Positions 18,739 through 27,766 of a stretch of DNA of 64,000 nucleotides are shown here, piece after piece (within the stretch, counting starts at the first letter, position 1; each line of letters opens with the position of its first letter). The stretch spans positions 2,728,001 to 2,792,000 of the forward strand of contig NZ_CP013106.1 in assembly GCF_001431725.1 (NCBI RefSeq), read 5' to 3'. The notes beneath the pieces are model-generated. The model was not told where the DNA came from. It saw only the letters and a list, made by a program, of their open reading frames with translations, and did not search any database. This DNA is from Halomonas huangheensis (GTDB lineage: Bacteria; Pseudomonadota; Gammaproteobacteria; Pseudomonadales; Halomonadaceae). The position numbers and the translations under genes were made by a program.

Positions 18739-19011
18739 GAGGAAAGGTTACAACGTGCCTACGGAGCCATAACAGGCTCCATAGCCACGATTGAATCGAC
18801 TATTCTGACGCTGAACCAGGATCACCCGCCAGTTCCGCCGGTTCCGCCAAGTCCTCTACGCTCCCGGAACAACAGGTTCGGGCCATAGCACGTCATGATG
18901 GCAGCATCATCGCCCAGGGCAATCACTTCGATTGTTAAATTCTACTATCAATATAATTAGCTTGCTAATAATATGCTCGGTATCAAGTCACACCAAGACA
19001 AGGATACCAGC

Positions 19012-19302
19012 ATGAAGATCAAGCTAATCAGTGCCAGCCTTCTACTCGCCGCCCTACCGCTGGCGGCCCAGGCCGACCCAGCCACCGAACGTGCTCTGCA
19101 ACTCAGCGAGCCGCTGTCTGCCGGGACACACTCTGCCCGAGTCAGTGAGCCAGTTGCCGATGTTTCCTTCGACCTTGTGGCCGAAGGCAACAGCGCCGCC
19201 ATAGCCCAATCAAGGCTCAAGCTCCGCGCTCAGCAACAGGACACCACCGACATCACCATCAGTGAACACGCACAGCAACTGGCTCTGAACGCCACACGTT
19301 AA
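19012..19302 (+). CDS. Small secreted protein, unknown
   Basis: A 96-residue protein with a clear Sec signal peptide (MKIKLISASLLLAALPLAAQA, cleavage before DPATE). The mature 75 residues are Ala/Ser/Glu-rich without cysteines. The ATG at 19012 follows AAGGA; the frame opens at 18973. An A+T-rich promoter-like stretch lies at 18930-18975 and a strong terminator follows, so it is a single-gene unit. No family recognised. Confidence 0.7.
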   Translation: MKIKLISASLLLAALPLAAQADPATERALQLSEPLSAGTHSARVSEPVADVSFDLVAEGNSAAIAQSRLKLRAQQQDTTDITISEHAQQLALNATR

Positions 19303-19332
19303 GACACAAGTCGCACTACCCTTTATAGACCG

Positions 19333-19357
19333 AAGGCCTCCAACCGGAGGCCTTTTC
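19333..19357 (+). terminator. Terminator after the secreted-protein gene
   Basis: AAGGCCTCC (19333-19341) pairs perfectly with GGAGGCCTT (19346-19354), loop AACC, followed by TT. Confidence 0.85.
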
Positions 19358-19489
19358 TGTTGCTGAGACGCCATTTCACTCACTCGACAAGCGTGACCCG
19401 AAAGCCAATGAGGCTTTCGAACTGCATCAAGCACGTTGCGCCGACAGGAACTAGACTCAAGATCCAATCTAGACAGATGGAGGCACTAC

Positions 19490-19930
19490 ATGTTCAAGAA
19501 GATTCTGGTGCCCATCGACGGGTCCGAATACGCTCGTGATGCCTTGAAGGTCGCCTGTCAGCTCTCGGACGATACTGGCAGTCAGATTATTCTCCTTCAT
19601 GTCCCCGAAGAATTGGACCACGAGCCTCTCCTGGTATGGGGAGTTGCTGCAGTGCCGGCATTTTCGGCTCTCGAGAAGCGTGAAGAAGTCGGCAGGGAGA
19701 TACTGAACAAGGCCGAGCAAGAGGCCAGGCAGCTTGATGCACCGGAGACAAGCACCATCCTGACACATGGAGACCCTGGGCGAGTGATTCTCAATACGGC
19801 CAGGGACATGGCGGTCGATGCCATCATCATGGGAAGCCGAGGCCTGGGTGAGCTCAAGAGCCTCATGATTGGTAGCGTCTCACATAAAGTCAGCCATGGC
19901 GCAGGCTGCCGGGTCATTACCGTGCATTGA
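19490..19930 (+). CDS. Universal stress protein, UspA family
   Basis: A 146-residue single-domain Usp. It opens FKKILVPIDGSEYARDAL and carries the ATP-binding pattern G-2x-G-9x-G-S (GSRGLGELKSLMIGSVSHKV) near the C-terminus, so it is probably an ATP-binding UspFG-like form. GGAGG precedes the ATG at 19490; the open frame begins at 19436. Single gene ended by a hairpin. Confidence 0.9.
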   Translation: MFKKILVPIDGSEYARDALKVACQLSDDTGSQIILLHVPEELDHEPLLVWGVAAVPAFSALEKREEVGREILNKAEQEARQLDAPETSTILTHGDPGRVILNTARDMAVDAIIMGSRGLGELKSLMIGSVSHKVSHGAGCRVITVH

Positions 19931-20019
19931 CGCCCTTTTCTCCCTCCCTAACCAGTCAGCAATGCAATGGCCAGCAACCATATAGAGAAGCGGAAATAGC
20001 TCATTGTCCTGGCTACCTC

Positions 20020-20056
20020 CATGACCGGAGGCTGGGCAAACCAGCCCCCGGTCATG
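20020..20056. terminator. Hairpin between convergent uspA-like and AHSA1 genes
   Basis: CATGACCGG plus GGCTGG (20020-20035) pair with CCAGCC plus CCGGTCATG (20041-20056), a 15-bp stem with one base mismatch and loop GCAAA. It lies between convergent genes; no long T run, so termination strength is unclear. Confidence 0.55.
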
Positions 20057-20061
20057 ACACA

Positions 20062-20508
20062 TCATTCGTCGGGAATTGCGGCTTCGATCAGTTGTGTCAG
20101 CAGGGTCAGCGATTCCTGCCAACCAACGTGGCAAGACTCGGCCGGAATAAGGTCGGGAACACCCTCCTGAACAATCTCCAGCTCAGTTCCGCAGGAAACT
20201 TGACGGAAAGAGACCGTTACCTGCATCTCACCGGTCAAGCCAGGGTCGTCGAAGACGTCAGTGTGACGAATGCGCTTGTTTGTCTCCAACTCAAGGTACT
20301 CGCCACCAAAAGTGTGTGATTGGCCTGTGGTGAAATTGGTGAACGACATCCTGTAGGAGCCGCCCACCCGGGCATCAAGATGATGAACCTTTGCAGTGAA
20401 ACCATGGGGTGGTAGCCACTTGACCATGGCATCCGGATCAAGGAAGGCCCGATAGACTCGCTCGGTCGGGGCGCGGAGGACGCGATGAAGACGGATCGTG
20501 CTGGGCAT
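20062..20508 (-). CDS. AHSA1/SRPBCC domain protein
   Basis: A 148-residue START-like protein of the activator-of-Hsp90-ATPase homolog family: RLHRVLRAPTERVYRAFLDPDAMVKW at the start, GGSYRMSF in the middle, and the C-terminal helix with GWQESLTLL. These bind hydrophobic ligands; role unknown. The ATG at 20508 has AGGAG upstream; the open frame runs on to 20673 but that extension is unlike the family. Confidence 0.85.
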   Translation of the reverse strand: MPSTIRLHRVLRAPTERVYRAFLDPDAMVKWLPPHGFTAKVHHLDARVGGSYRMSFTNFTTGQSHTFGGEYLELETNKRIRHTDVFDDPGLTGEMQVTVSFRQVSCGTELEIVQEGVPDLIPAESCHVGWQESLTLLTQLIEAAIPDE

Positions 20509-20707
20509 GAGGAATGCTCCTTTTGGTTGACGAAGTGGTTCAGCCTTCGGTAGACGAACGAGCCGCCTCGATTTCGACAACACAACAGATGCGGAGCATG
20601 CCCTTGAGACACTGTTGATTACCGCAAAGCCGATAATGCTGGGCGACTCCACGGCATTGCTGGTGTTGATCACCTTGCAGATGGCCGGCGTCTGACCACC
20701 AGAGTGA

Positions 20708-21223
20708 TCATTTCTGCTCGAGGTCTATCGAATCCAGCCGCCAACGGCGCTGTTCCTCGCTACAGCCCGGTACGTCATTGCAGCGCTGCAATGTCATCGT
20801 TCCATCATTCGAGAACGGTTCACCACGACGAGCGCCTGATACCCTGATCGGAACCTCGGCATAGAGAGTTCCCGCTGCACCTTCGGTCCGTGCTTCACCT
20901 GTCATCTCGCCATGGAATGCTTGATAGGCCAGCATCGACTGCTCGAAGCGGCGCGATCCACTCTGATGAATCGGTGTATCCGGCCCCCACATCTCATAGG
21001 CCTGTTCAAACTCCCCTGCCGTCAGCAGGTCGAAGTAGCGCTGCCCCGTCAGTACCGGATCACTGGCAACCCTGGCGTCAGCATCCCGGGAGGCATTCTG
21101 CTGCGATTCAATGGAACTCGGGGCCGCAAGCGAAGTGCAGGAAGTCAGCAATAGTAGCAACAGCGCCGAACAGAAGACGCTATTCACTTTGTGTCGAGCG
21201 TACATGCGCATCGTTTTCACCAT
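20708..21223 (-). CDS. Lipoprotein, unknown
   Basis: A 171-residue protein with a lipobox LTSC (Cys at residue 29 counting from 21223). The mature part contains a domain resembling small NTF2/DUF4019-like folds (GQRYFDLLTAGEFEQAYEMW), which is only a resemblance by eye. Start may be 21223, 21211 or 21205; no option has an ideal ribosome site. Confidence 0.65.
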   Translation of the reverse strand: MVKTMRMYARHKVNSVFCSALLLLLLTSCTSLAAPSSIESQQNASRDADARVASDPVLTGQRYFDLLTAGEFEQAYEMWGPDTPIHQSGSRRFEQSMLAYQAFHGEMTGEARTEGAAGTLYAEVPIRVSGARRGEPFSNDGTMTLQRCNDVPGCSEEQRRWRLDSIDLEQK

Positions 21224-21401
21224 TTCCTGAAGACAGGAAACAGTGACAAACCTCCGTCACAACTTCAATCGATACCCTCCAGTCAGGACGCAATGGCTTC
21301 GGATAATTGTCGATTTTGGTGGCGCCTGTTCGTCTATTCCCCAGAGGCAGGTATAGCTCCTGTCCGCATGTTCATAATCGCCTGACCATGGGAGAGTCAT
21401 A

Positions 21402-22043
21402 ATGAAACTGTATGGATTGGGACCGACTCGCTCGATCCGCGCCCTCTGGGTCCTGAACGAGCTGAAAATTCCCTTCGAGTTCGTATCGGTCAACCTGCCT
21501 GAGGCAGAGCACCAACATCCCGAATTCCTGCGCCTCAATCCAGCTGGCAAGGTCCCGGTACTGGTAGATGATGACGCCGTGATCACCGAATCGGTGGCTA
21601 TTGTGCTGTATCTAGCAGAAAAATATCCTTCCAACGGGCTTCTGCCTGTCGATATCAAGGCACGAGCCCAGGTATATCGCTGGATGATGTTTGCCGTTAC
21701 CGAGTTGGAACCCCCGCTGTGGCGCATTGCTCGACACACCATGGTCTATCCGGAAGATAGTCGCCTACCCGCAGAGATAGCCTTGGCAAGGCGAGAATTC
21801 GTGGAAATGGTCACAGTTCTGGAGCGTCATATGCAAGGAAGGCAATTCATTGTCGGTAACAGCATCACGCTGGCCGACTGCGTGACCGCTTATCTGATCG
21901 ACTGGGCAAATGAAGACGGTCTGCTCGAGGATCAGCCACAACTCCTTGCCTACCTGCAGCGCATGTACGCTCGTCCAGCTGCACCGCCACGAATCGCAGC
22001 GGCATTCGCGGAGCTCCAGAGCGGTGATAATCAACACAACTGA
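21402..22043 (+). CDS. Glutathione S-transferase family protein
   Basis: A 213-residue two-domain GST. The thioredoxin-like N-terminal half has SIRALWVLNEL, the cis-Pro loop GKVPVLVDDD and the glutathione-contact ITESVAIVLYLAEKY; the helical C-terminal half has the N-capping GNSITLADCVTAYL. GGGAGAG lies upstream of the ATG. Catalytic type cannot be set from sequence alone. Confidence 0.9.
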   Translation: MKLYGLGPTRSIRALWVLNELKIPFEFVSVNLPEAEHQHPEFLRLNPAGKVPVLVDDDAVITESVAIVLYLAEKYPSNGLLPVDIKARAQVYRWMMFAVTELEPPLWRIARHTMVYPEDSRLPAEIALARREFVEMVTVLERHMQGRQFIVGNSITLADCVTAYLIDWANEDGLLEDQPQLLAYLQRMYARPAAPPRIAAAFAELQSGDNQHN

Positions 22044-22639
22044 CCTTGTGCAGAGGCTGGACACTCACCCAGTTCAGCCTCTTCGGGGCTCTCACCAAAT
22101 TCCATTTCACCATGCACGAGGCAAGGCAGCCAACGCCATGGAAAGTGTCGCGACACACCTCTCAATACTGGGCTGTCATCAAGCCGCTGGTCCTCCTCCG
22201 CATATCGTTCCCTACTGAGTGCAGACGACACATTCAGCCGCGTGTTCGTCACCATCCCCAACACACCGGCGAGAAATGTCAATTTTTCGCACCGTAAACA
22301 ACTCACGTGGACCAGTCATTGTGGTGCGATCGTCGCCAGCCTGAAAATACCGTCCGCAAGCCAGCTACCCTCAGTATCTACGAGGGTCTGACAATACGCC
22401 GATGCAATAAATACAGGGCATTCATCTCTGTGCTGGTGGCAACATGGCTTCACACGCAAGATACACGCCCCCTGACCTCCGATAGTCAACAACGCCATAT
22501 CATCAATGACTGATGTCACGGGTCACTGGAGAACGCCTGTACTACGGCCTGTACTACGGTACCTGTTATTCATGACCCCGAGCGTCCTTCCCGGTATGGT
22601 ATTACCTACCAGGAACGCCTGATCAACTGGAGACAACTC
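22044..22639. other. Gene-free interval GST-yiaW with a 12-bp duplication
   Basis: About 600 bases with no convincing gene on either strand. A short inverted repeat follows the GST stop (22052-22059 with 22075-22082). A perfect 12-bp tandem duplication (GCCTGTACTACG) is at 22535-22558, about 80 bases before yiaW. Low-quality open frames here lack ribosome sites. Confidence 0.55.
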
Positions 22640-23005
22640 ATGCTCACCAATGTCGCCCTGGGATTGCTGATCTTTGCCGTGCTGATGATCTTCTACGGCG
22701 TTATCGCAATCCACGACATCCCTTACCTGATCGCCAAGAAACGTAATCACCCCCACCAGGATGCCATTCATGTTGCCGGCTGGGTCAGCCTCTTTACCCT
22801 GCATGTGCTGTGGCCCTTCCTGTGGATCTGGGCAACGCTGTATCGCCCGGAGCGTGGCTGGGGATTCAAGCAGATCGAGGCAGAGCAGGCCCGCGAGCGT
22901 GATGAGATCGACCGTCTGCGTGTTGAACTCTCCGCCATGCAGTCACGCCTTGCCGCCCTCGAGAGCCGCCCCACTCAGCCACCATCAGCCCCGCAAGGAG
23001 AGTAA
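22640..23005 (+). CDS. yiaW: DUF3302 inner-membrane protein YiaW
   Basis: A 121-residue protein with two membrane segments (about 5-27 and 45-68, with HDIPYLIAKKRNHPHQDAIHVAGW between) and a C-terminal coiled-coil-like region (RERDEIDRLRVELSAMQSRL). This is the DUF3302/YiaW architecture. It is seven bases from the HlyD-type gene, reproducing the E. coli yiaWV pair. Confidence 0.85.
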   Translation: MLTNVALGLLIFAVLMIFYGVIAIHDIPYLIAKKRNHPHQDAIHVAGWVSLFTLHVLWPFLWIWATLYRPERGWGFKQIEAEQARERDEIDRLRVELSAMQSRLAALESRPTQPPSAPQGE

Positions 23006-23011
23006 GACGCC

Positions 23012-24139
23012 ATGGAAATGATGATCCTGCTGGTATACGGGGCGATCTGTATCGCGATCTTCAAGTTGTTCCGTATCCCGGTCAACAAGTGGACAGTGCC
23101 TACGGCAGTACTGGGGGGCATTGTCATCATCACCGGGCTGGTGCTGATGATGAACTACAACCATCCCTTCACCCATCAGGCCCGCCAGGCCTATGTGGTA
23201 ACGCCGTTGGTGTCTGAAGTGCGCGCACGGGTGGTGTCCGTCGATGCCAAGCCCAATGAGTTCGTCAAGGCCGGCACGCCGTTGTTCACTCTGGACTCCG
23301 CCAAATACGAAGCCATCGTCGAGCAACTCAGTGCCGAGCTTCAGGATGCCCTACGCAACTCTCAGGGACGTGAGGCAACCGTCAGTGAAGCCGAGGCAGC
23401 ACTGGTGGCAGCTCAGGCTCAGCGTGACCAGGCAAGCCGCACACTGGCACGCTACCGGAATGCCTCCAGTGCATTCAGTCGCCAACAGATCGATCAAGCA
23501 CAACGCAACTTTGAAACCGCCCAGGCGGGCGTTGGCCAGGCAGAAGCGGCATTGGAACGTGCCAGAGCCCAGCAGGATACCGTCGAAGGTGAGCTGGACC
23601 CTCTGGTTGCTGCCAAACAGGCTCAACTCGAGCAGGCTCAGCTCGATCTTGACCACACCATCGTTCATGCCCCCACCGATGGCTACCTGACACAGCTGGC
23701 CGTTCGTCCCGGCATGATGGCTGTGCCACTCCCCCTGCGCCCAATGGGTGTTTTCCTGCACAAGCAGGAGGGAACCTTCACCGCCGCCTTCCGTCAACAG
23801 TCACTGTTGCGTCTCGAAGAGGGTTCGGAAGCCGAGTTGATCTTTACCGCACTACCGGGGCGTGTCTACGCTGCGCGCATCGAGCAGATTCTGCCAGCCA
23901 TTGCCGAATCACAACTGGTGGCTGGAGATCGCCTGGTCGGTACCGAAGCCTTCGCCAACATGGACAGCCGAGTACTGGTCACCCTTAAACTGGACGAAGA
24001 TCAGGATATCCCCGCACTGCCTCTCGGTGTAACCGCCCAGGCCGCCGTCTATAGCGAGAACCGCGACCATCTCTCGATCATGCGCAAGGTGTTGCTGCGC
24101 ATGCTGAGCTGGCAGCACTATCTCTACGTCGATCACTGA
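23012..24139 (+). CDS. yiaV: HlyD/EmrA-family membrane fusion protein YiaV
   Basis: A 375-residue periplasmic adaptor with two N-terminal membrane segments, a lipoyl-like half (VRARVVSVDAKPNEFVKAGTPLFTLD), a long helical hairpin (about 100-220) and the second half lipoyl (DHTIVHAPTDGYLTQLAVRPG). With YiaW it may serve an unidentified efflux partner; no outer-membrane channel or pump gene is adjacent. AAGGAG precedes the ATG. Confidence 0.88.
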   Translation: MEMMILLVYGAICIAIFKLFRIPVNKWTVPTAVLGGIVIITGLVLMMNYNHPFTHQARQAYVVTPLVSEVRARVVSVDAKPNEFVKAGTPLFTLDSAKYEAIVEQLSAELQDALRNSQGREATVSEAEAALVAAQAQRDQASRTLARYRNASSAFSRQQIDQAQRNFETAQAGVGQAEAALERARAQQDTVEGELDPLVAAKQAQLEQAQLDLDHTIVHAPTDGYLTQLAVRPGMMAVPLPLRPMGVFLHKQEGTFTAAFRQQSLLRLEEGSEAELIFTALPGRVYAARIEQILPAIAESQLVAGDRLVGTEAFANMDSRVLVTLKLDEDQDIPALPLGVTAQAAVYSENRDHLSIMRKVLLRMLSWQHYLYVDH

Positions 24140-24151
24140 TCCCGACTTATG

Positions 24152-24190
24152 CCACCCCGGCCATCAGCCACAGCATGGCCGGGGTGGTTT
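24152..24190 (+). terminator. Terminator after yiaV
   Basis: A perfect 13-bp stem (24152-24164 CCACCCCGGCCAT with 24175-24187) and 10-base loop, followed by TTT. Confidence 0.88.
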
Positions 24191-24205
24191 CCGCATACAG
24201 AGCCG

Positions 24206-24249
24206 GGGACAGGACCGGACAGGACAGGACAGGACAGGACAGGACAGGA
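24206..24249. repeat. GGACA/AGGAC pentanucleotide tract
   Basis: Eight to nine head-to-tail AGGAC units with one CGGAC variant. It is intergenic, 150 bases downstream of the DUF1254 stop (minus strand) and after the yiaV terminator. The remainder of 24140-24397 holds nothing else recognisable. Confidence 0.9.
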
Positions 24250-24397
24250 AAATACCAACATCAAAAGGCAGCACAATAAACGACAGTGTGCCCAACGATG
24301 TTTTCCATCACCTGGTGAGCAATGACGACATTCGGCATGCGCGACTCAGCCAGGCAGCCCGCAGTTGAAAAGCCATGAATATGGCAATCAGCAGCTT

Positions 24398-25435
24398 CTA
24401 TTCTTCAGGCATATCCAATTCAATCGGAATCGGCGATGGCGGGACCCACTGGCCGTCGATCAGCGTATTGATGGGTCGATAGAAGCGGAAGGTATAGCCC
24501 CACCCGGGCTCGATCGCTAGATAGTTTCGCGCCTCGGGATCGCCTCCGAACATCACGGTGACGGAGCCATCTTCGTTGGCATGGGCGTTACTACTCATCA
24601 ATGACCAGGCCCCCCTGGCATCAGGCAACAGACGTCCTTCTCGATCGTGGACGGTAACCGACCAGAAGCCGGTGATCGGGACATCGAAGGGGATTGTCAG
24701 CATCTGGGCACTATCGCTCTCATTGTGTAGCGGAGTAAAGGTCATATAGTAGGCAGCTGATTCAGGCTGGCCAAGCCAGCCGGCGGCAGTGCCCCACAAA
24801 TGACGGATAGGGTCGACTTCCTCGCTGGCGCCGAACATCCGGTGGCTGCCCTTGACCCAGGGCGAGAGCGCCAGCACCGCCTCACGCAACTCGGTCATCT
24901 GGCGTGCATCCCAATCCGGTAGTTCCAGCGAACCGGAAGCCTCCTGATGCCACTGGATGGCATCCTGCATCTCGTTGGCGCGGGCAATGTCGTCAGGATC
25001 ATCGGCATCCACCTGGGTGCGGAAAACCACCAGCGCATAGCGTGTTCCCACGCTGTCCTCCGTCAACTCCAGCTCACGCCCACCATAGGTCATGGAAGGT
25101 GTGAAATGGTCCTGATTGATGACCTGCATCGACTGCATGCGTGTTGCGCTCTCCGGTGTGACAAGGCTTACCGGGTGACTCAGATCGAACAGGCCGATGC
25201 TATGCAGCACATCACGATTGGGCCGCACCATTTTTCCCTCAACAGGGAGCGGCTCACGCTGGTGGCGTAACGTGCCGAAATATCCATCCTCAGCATAGCG
25301 CCGCAAATGCATATCGGTCTGCGCCCGCACATAGTTGTCAATAGTGACCTCGACGGCCGCGTTGGCCATTACCGGCCACGCCAGGACAGCGATCGCCACT
25401 AGTGCAAGCCATGCCGAGGTTGTTGTGTGTTTCAT
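24398..25435 (-). CDS. DUF1254/DUF1214 secreted protein
   Basis: A 345-residue exported protein: Sec signal ending MANA, then a shortened DUF1254-like part (NYVRAQTDMHLRRY, NRDVLHSIGLFD) and the DUF1214 C-terminal domain (FWSVTVHDREGRLL, then PEARNYLAIEPGWGYTFRFYRP). Function of the family is unsettled. The ATG at 25435 has AGGTGG upstream. Shorter than many two-domain relatives (about 450), so the N-terminal domain looks reduced. Confidence 0.82.
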   Translation of the reverse strand: MKHTTTSAWLALVAIAVLAWPVMANAAVEVTIDNYVRAQTDMHLRRYAEDGYFGTLRHQREPLPVEGKMVRPNRDVLHSIGLFDLSHPVSLVTPESATRMQSMQVINQDHFTPSMTYGGRELELTEDSVGTRYALVVFRTQVDADDPDDIARANEMQDAIQWHQEASGSLELPDWDARQMTELREAVLALSPWVKGSHRMFGASEEVDPIRHLWGTAAGWLGQPESAAYYMTFTPLHNESDSAQMLTIPFDVPITGFWSVTVHDREGRLLPDARGAWSLMSSNAHANEDGSVTVMFGGDPEARNYLAIEPGWGYTFRFYRPINTLIDGQWVPPSPIPIELDMPEE

Positions 25436-25570
25436 TGCTGTCCACCTGATCACGAATCCGACTTTTTGAGGATAGTCCCTATATGCCGATTACCGAGAAG
25501 CGTCAGCAGATATCCGCGACCAGGCAAACCTCCGCGCCAGAGCTCTCCCGATGAGTCCGCCAGATACGAC

Positions 25571-25595
25571 AGGGCCCATCTCATGGATGGGCCCT
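25571..25595 (-). terminator. Hairpin after pmbA
   Basis: A perfect 10-bp stem AGGGCCCATC / GATGGGCCCT with 5-base loop lies 28 bases beyond the pmbA stop on the minus strand. No T run, so a weak terminator or a stabilising hairpin. Confidence 0.6.
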
Positions 25596-25622
25596 GATCA
25601 CTGACATGACAAGCGATGAGAT

Positions 25623-26963
25623 TCAGCTACCGGCGATGGTCATCTCATCAATCAACCAACTGCCGGTATGAATGCTGCCTCGGGTGTCTATGTCATTACC
25701 GACACCAACCAGACCGGCATACATCGCGGGTAAGTTACCGGCGATGGTGAACTCCTCCACCGGATGCTGAATCCTGCCATTCTCTACCCAGAAACCGGCA
25801 GCTCCACGCGAGTAGTCGCCAGTCACACCGTTGACGCCCTGCCCCATCAGTTCGGTAACCAGAATGCCGCGATCCATCTGTGCCAGAAGCTCGTCACGCG
25901 ACTTCAGCTCGGCGCCGATACGCAGGTTCCGCGCGCCGCCAGCGTTAGCGGTGGTATTCATCCCCAGGCGACGAGCACTGTAGGCCGACAGCATATAGCT
26001 GGCCAACTCCCCCCGATCAATGAACACGTTGTCACGCGTTTGCACGCCATCACCGTCGAAGGGACTACTCGCCGTACCGCCCATCAGCATTGGCTGTTCA
26101 CCCAGAGTAAACCAACTGGGGAACAACGTATCGCCCAATCGTCCACACAGGAAGGACGCATCGCGGTAGATGGCTCCTCCTGCGATGGCCGACATCAAGT
26201 GTCCCAGCAAACCACTGGCCTGGCTGGGATCGAACAGCACCGGGAAACGCCCTGTCTGCAAGCGCTGAGCGCCGAGACGACGAACCGTACGTTCAGCAGC
26301 GCTACGTCCCACTTCAGCAGGATCCAGCAGCTCACCAGGATGACGCGCACTGGTGTAGTCATAATCACGCTGCATGCCGCCGGCATCCTCGGCAATCAAC
26401 ATGCAGGACAACGAGTGACGACTACCGCGCTGACTACCCATGAAATCATGGCTGTTGGCGTAGACGCGCACGCCCTCACCGCTGGACAGACTAGCGCCAT
26501 CGGAACTACGAATGCCCTTGGCCGCGAGACCTGCTGCTTCGCAGGACAACGCCAGTTCAATGGCCTCATCGGTGCTCAACTCCCACGGATGATGGACATC
26601 AAGATCCGGCAGGTGCGTCGCCATCAGTTCGGCATCCGCGAGGCCAGATGCCGGATCTTCACCGGTATAACGAGCGATAGCCATGGCTCGTTCAACCACG
26701 GTCTTGATCGATGCATCACTGGCATCTGTCGAGGAAGCGCTGCCCTTGCGCTGACCAACATAAACGGTGACCGCAATTCCCTGGTCCCGTGACAGCTCGA
26801 CCGACTCCACGTCACCTTCCCGGACACTAACGCCAATGCCCTGATCGACACTGGCCCCGACCTCGCAGGCATCGGCACCCAACTGCCTGGCCATCGCCAG
26901 AGCGGCGGCTGCGCGACCCTCGAGCACCTTCTGCTGGGCTCCGGCATCGAATGCCTGTGTCAT
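25623..26963 (-). CDS. pmbA: Metalloprotease subunit PmbA (TldE)
   Basis: A 446-residue TldE-type partner of TldD; the complex degrades or matures peptides such as microcin B17 precursor and CcdA in E. coli. Features: GIGVSVREGDVESVELSRDQG, the NSHDFMGSQRGSRHSLSC segment, GGTASSPFDGDGV and the C-terminal VGVGNDID. It lacks the HExxxH of TldD, as expected. The ATG at 26963 has AGGAGA upstream. Transcribed divergently from darP. Confidence 0.94.
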   Translation of the reverse strand: MTQAFDAGAQQKVLEGRAAAALAMARQLGADACEVGASVDQGIGVSVREGDVESVELSRDQGIAVTVYVGQRKGSASSTDASDASIKTVVERAMAIARYTGEDPASGLADAELMATHLPDLDVHHPWELSTDEAIELALSCEAAGLAAKGIRSSDGASLSSGEGVRVYANSHDFMGSQRGSRHSLSCMLIAEDAGGMQRDYDYTSARHPGELLDPAEVGRSAAERTVRRLGAQRLQTGRFPVLFDPSQASGLLGHLMSAIAGGAIYRDASFLCGRLGDTLFPSWFTLGEQPMLMGGTASSPFDGDGVQTRDNVFIDRGELASYMLSAYSARRLGMNTTANAGGARNLRIGAELKSRDELLAQMDRGILVTELMGQGVNGVTGDYSRGAAGFWVENGRIQHPVEEFTIAGNLPAMYAGLVGVGNDIDTRGSIHTGSWLIDEMTIAGS

Positions 26964-27081
26964 GACTATTCTCCTATCGTGACCACGCATGGCCACTGCT
27001 GTATTGCATTGCGCGCCGCGTAGCACGACGCGTACTGGTATACTGCGCACATTTCCCGACTCCTGGAACATGGGCACCGGT

Positions 27082-27588
27082 ATGACTCAAACTGAGCACA
27101 ACCCCGCGGACGAACAACCCAGCAAATCCCAGCTCAAACGCGAAATGCACGAACTGCAGGCGCTGGGTGAACAGTTCATCGCCATGAAACCCGAAGAGCG
27201 CGAGCGCTTTCCTCTCTCTGACGAGTTCAAGCGCGCCATCGAGGAAACCGGTCGTATTCGCGCCCGAGAAGCTCGCCGCCGCCATATGCAGTACGTCGGC
27301 AAGCTGATACGCAAGGAAGACCTCGAAGCCATTCAGGCTGTTTTCGACGAGATCGAACAAACACAGACCCAGCGCGATCATGCCTTCCATCGCCTCGAGA
27401 AATGGCGCGACCGCCTGCTCGAGGATGGCGATGACGCCGTACAGGCCTTCATCACCGAGTACCCGCACGTCGATATTCAGGCGCTGCGTCAACTCGTGCG
27501 TAACGCCCGCCGTGAACGTGAACAGAACAAGCCGCCGACCAACAACAAGCGACTGTTCAAACTGATGCGCGAGACGGCGGGGCTCTGA
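27082..27588 (+). CDS. darP: Dual-action ribosomal maturation protein DarP (YjgA, DUF615)
   Basis: A 168-residue basic protein that associates with late 50S assembly intermediates. Family features: SKSQLKREMHELQALGEQ, RRRHMQYVGKLIRKED and the C-terminal LRQLVRNARREREQNKPP. Start is uncertain between 27082 (MTQTEHN) and 27070; the frame opens at 26989. Divergent from pmbA, a conserved gammaproteobacterial pairing. Confidence 0.92.
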   Translation: MTQTEHNPADEQPSKSQLKREMHELQALGEQFIAMKPEERERFPLSDEFKRAIEETGRIRAREARRRHMQYVGKLIRKEDLEAIQAVFDEIEQTQTQRDHAFHRLEKWRDRLLEDGDDAVQAFITEYPHVDIQALRQLVRNARREREQNKPPTNNKRLFKLMRETAGL

Positions 27589-27597
27589 AACCCACAA

Positions 27598-27751
27598 GAG
27601 GGAAGAAGGAAGAGGGAAGACCAGGGCGCGCCGCCAGCGGTAAGCCACGGATCTCGAGCCACGTGCCCCTGGCTGTCCATTATTGCGCAGTGGAGGACAG
27701 ACAAAAGCCAGGGTCGTGCTTGCTGACTTCTTCCCTCTCACTTCTTCCCTC
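27598..27751. repeat. Long inverted repeat flanking the darP-tldD spacer
   Basis: The purine-rich segment 27598-27620 is the reverse complement of the pyrimidine-rich 27729-27751 with two mismatches over 23 bases, separated by about 108 bases. It lies between the convergent darP and tldD genes and could form a long hairpin or act as terminator on both strands. Confidence 0.75.
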
Positions 27752-27766
27752 TGACCTCTTGTCCTC

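Noticed and set aside
20509..20673. N-terminal extension of the AHSA1 gene and a short plus-strand frame
   Set aside because: The extension is not family-like and a good ribosome site sits at 20508. The plus frame ending near 20696 has no start or homology that can be named.
24206..24249. Pentamer tract as a CRISPR-like or origin repeat
   Set aside because: No spacers and no DnaA boxes; it is a simple sequence repeat.
25764..26792. 342-codon frame on the plus strand within pmbA
   Set aside because: Antisense shadow of PmbA produced by codon bias; His/Thr/Gln-rich without motifs.
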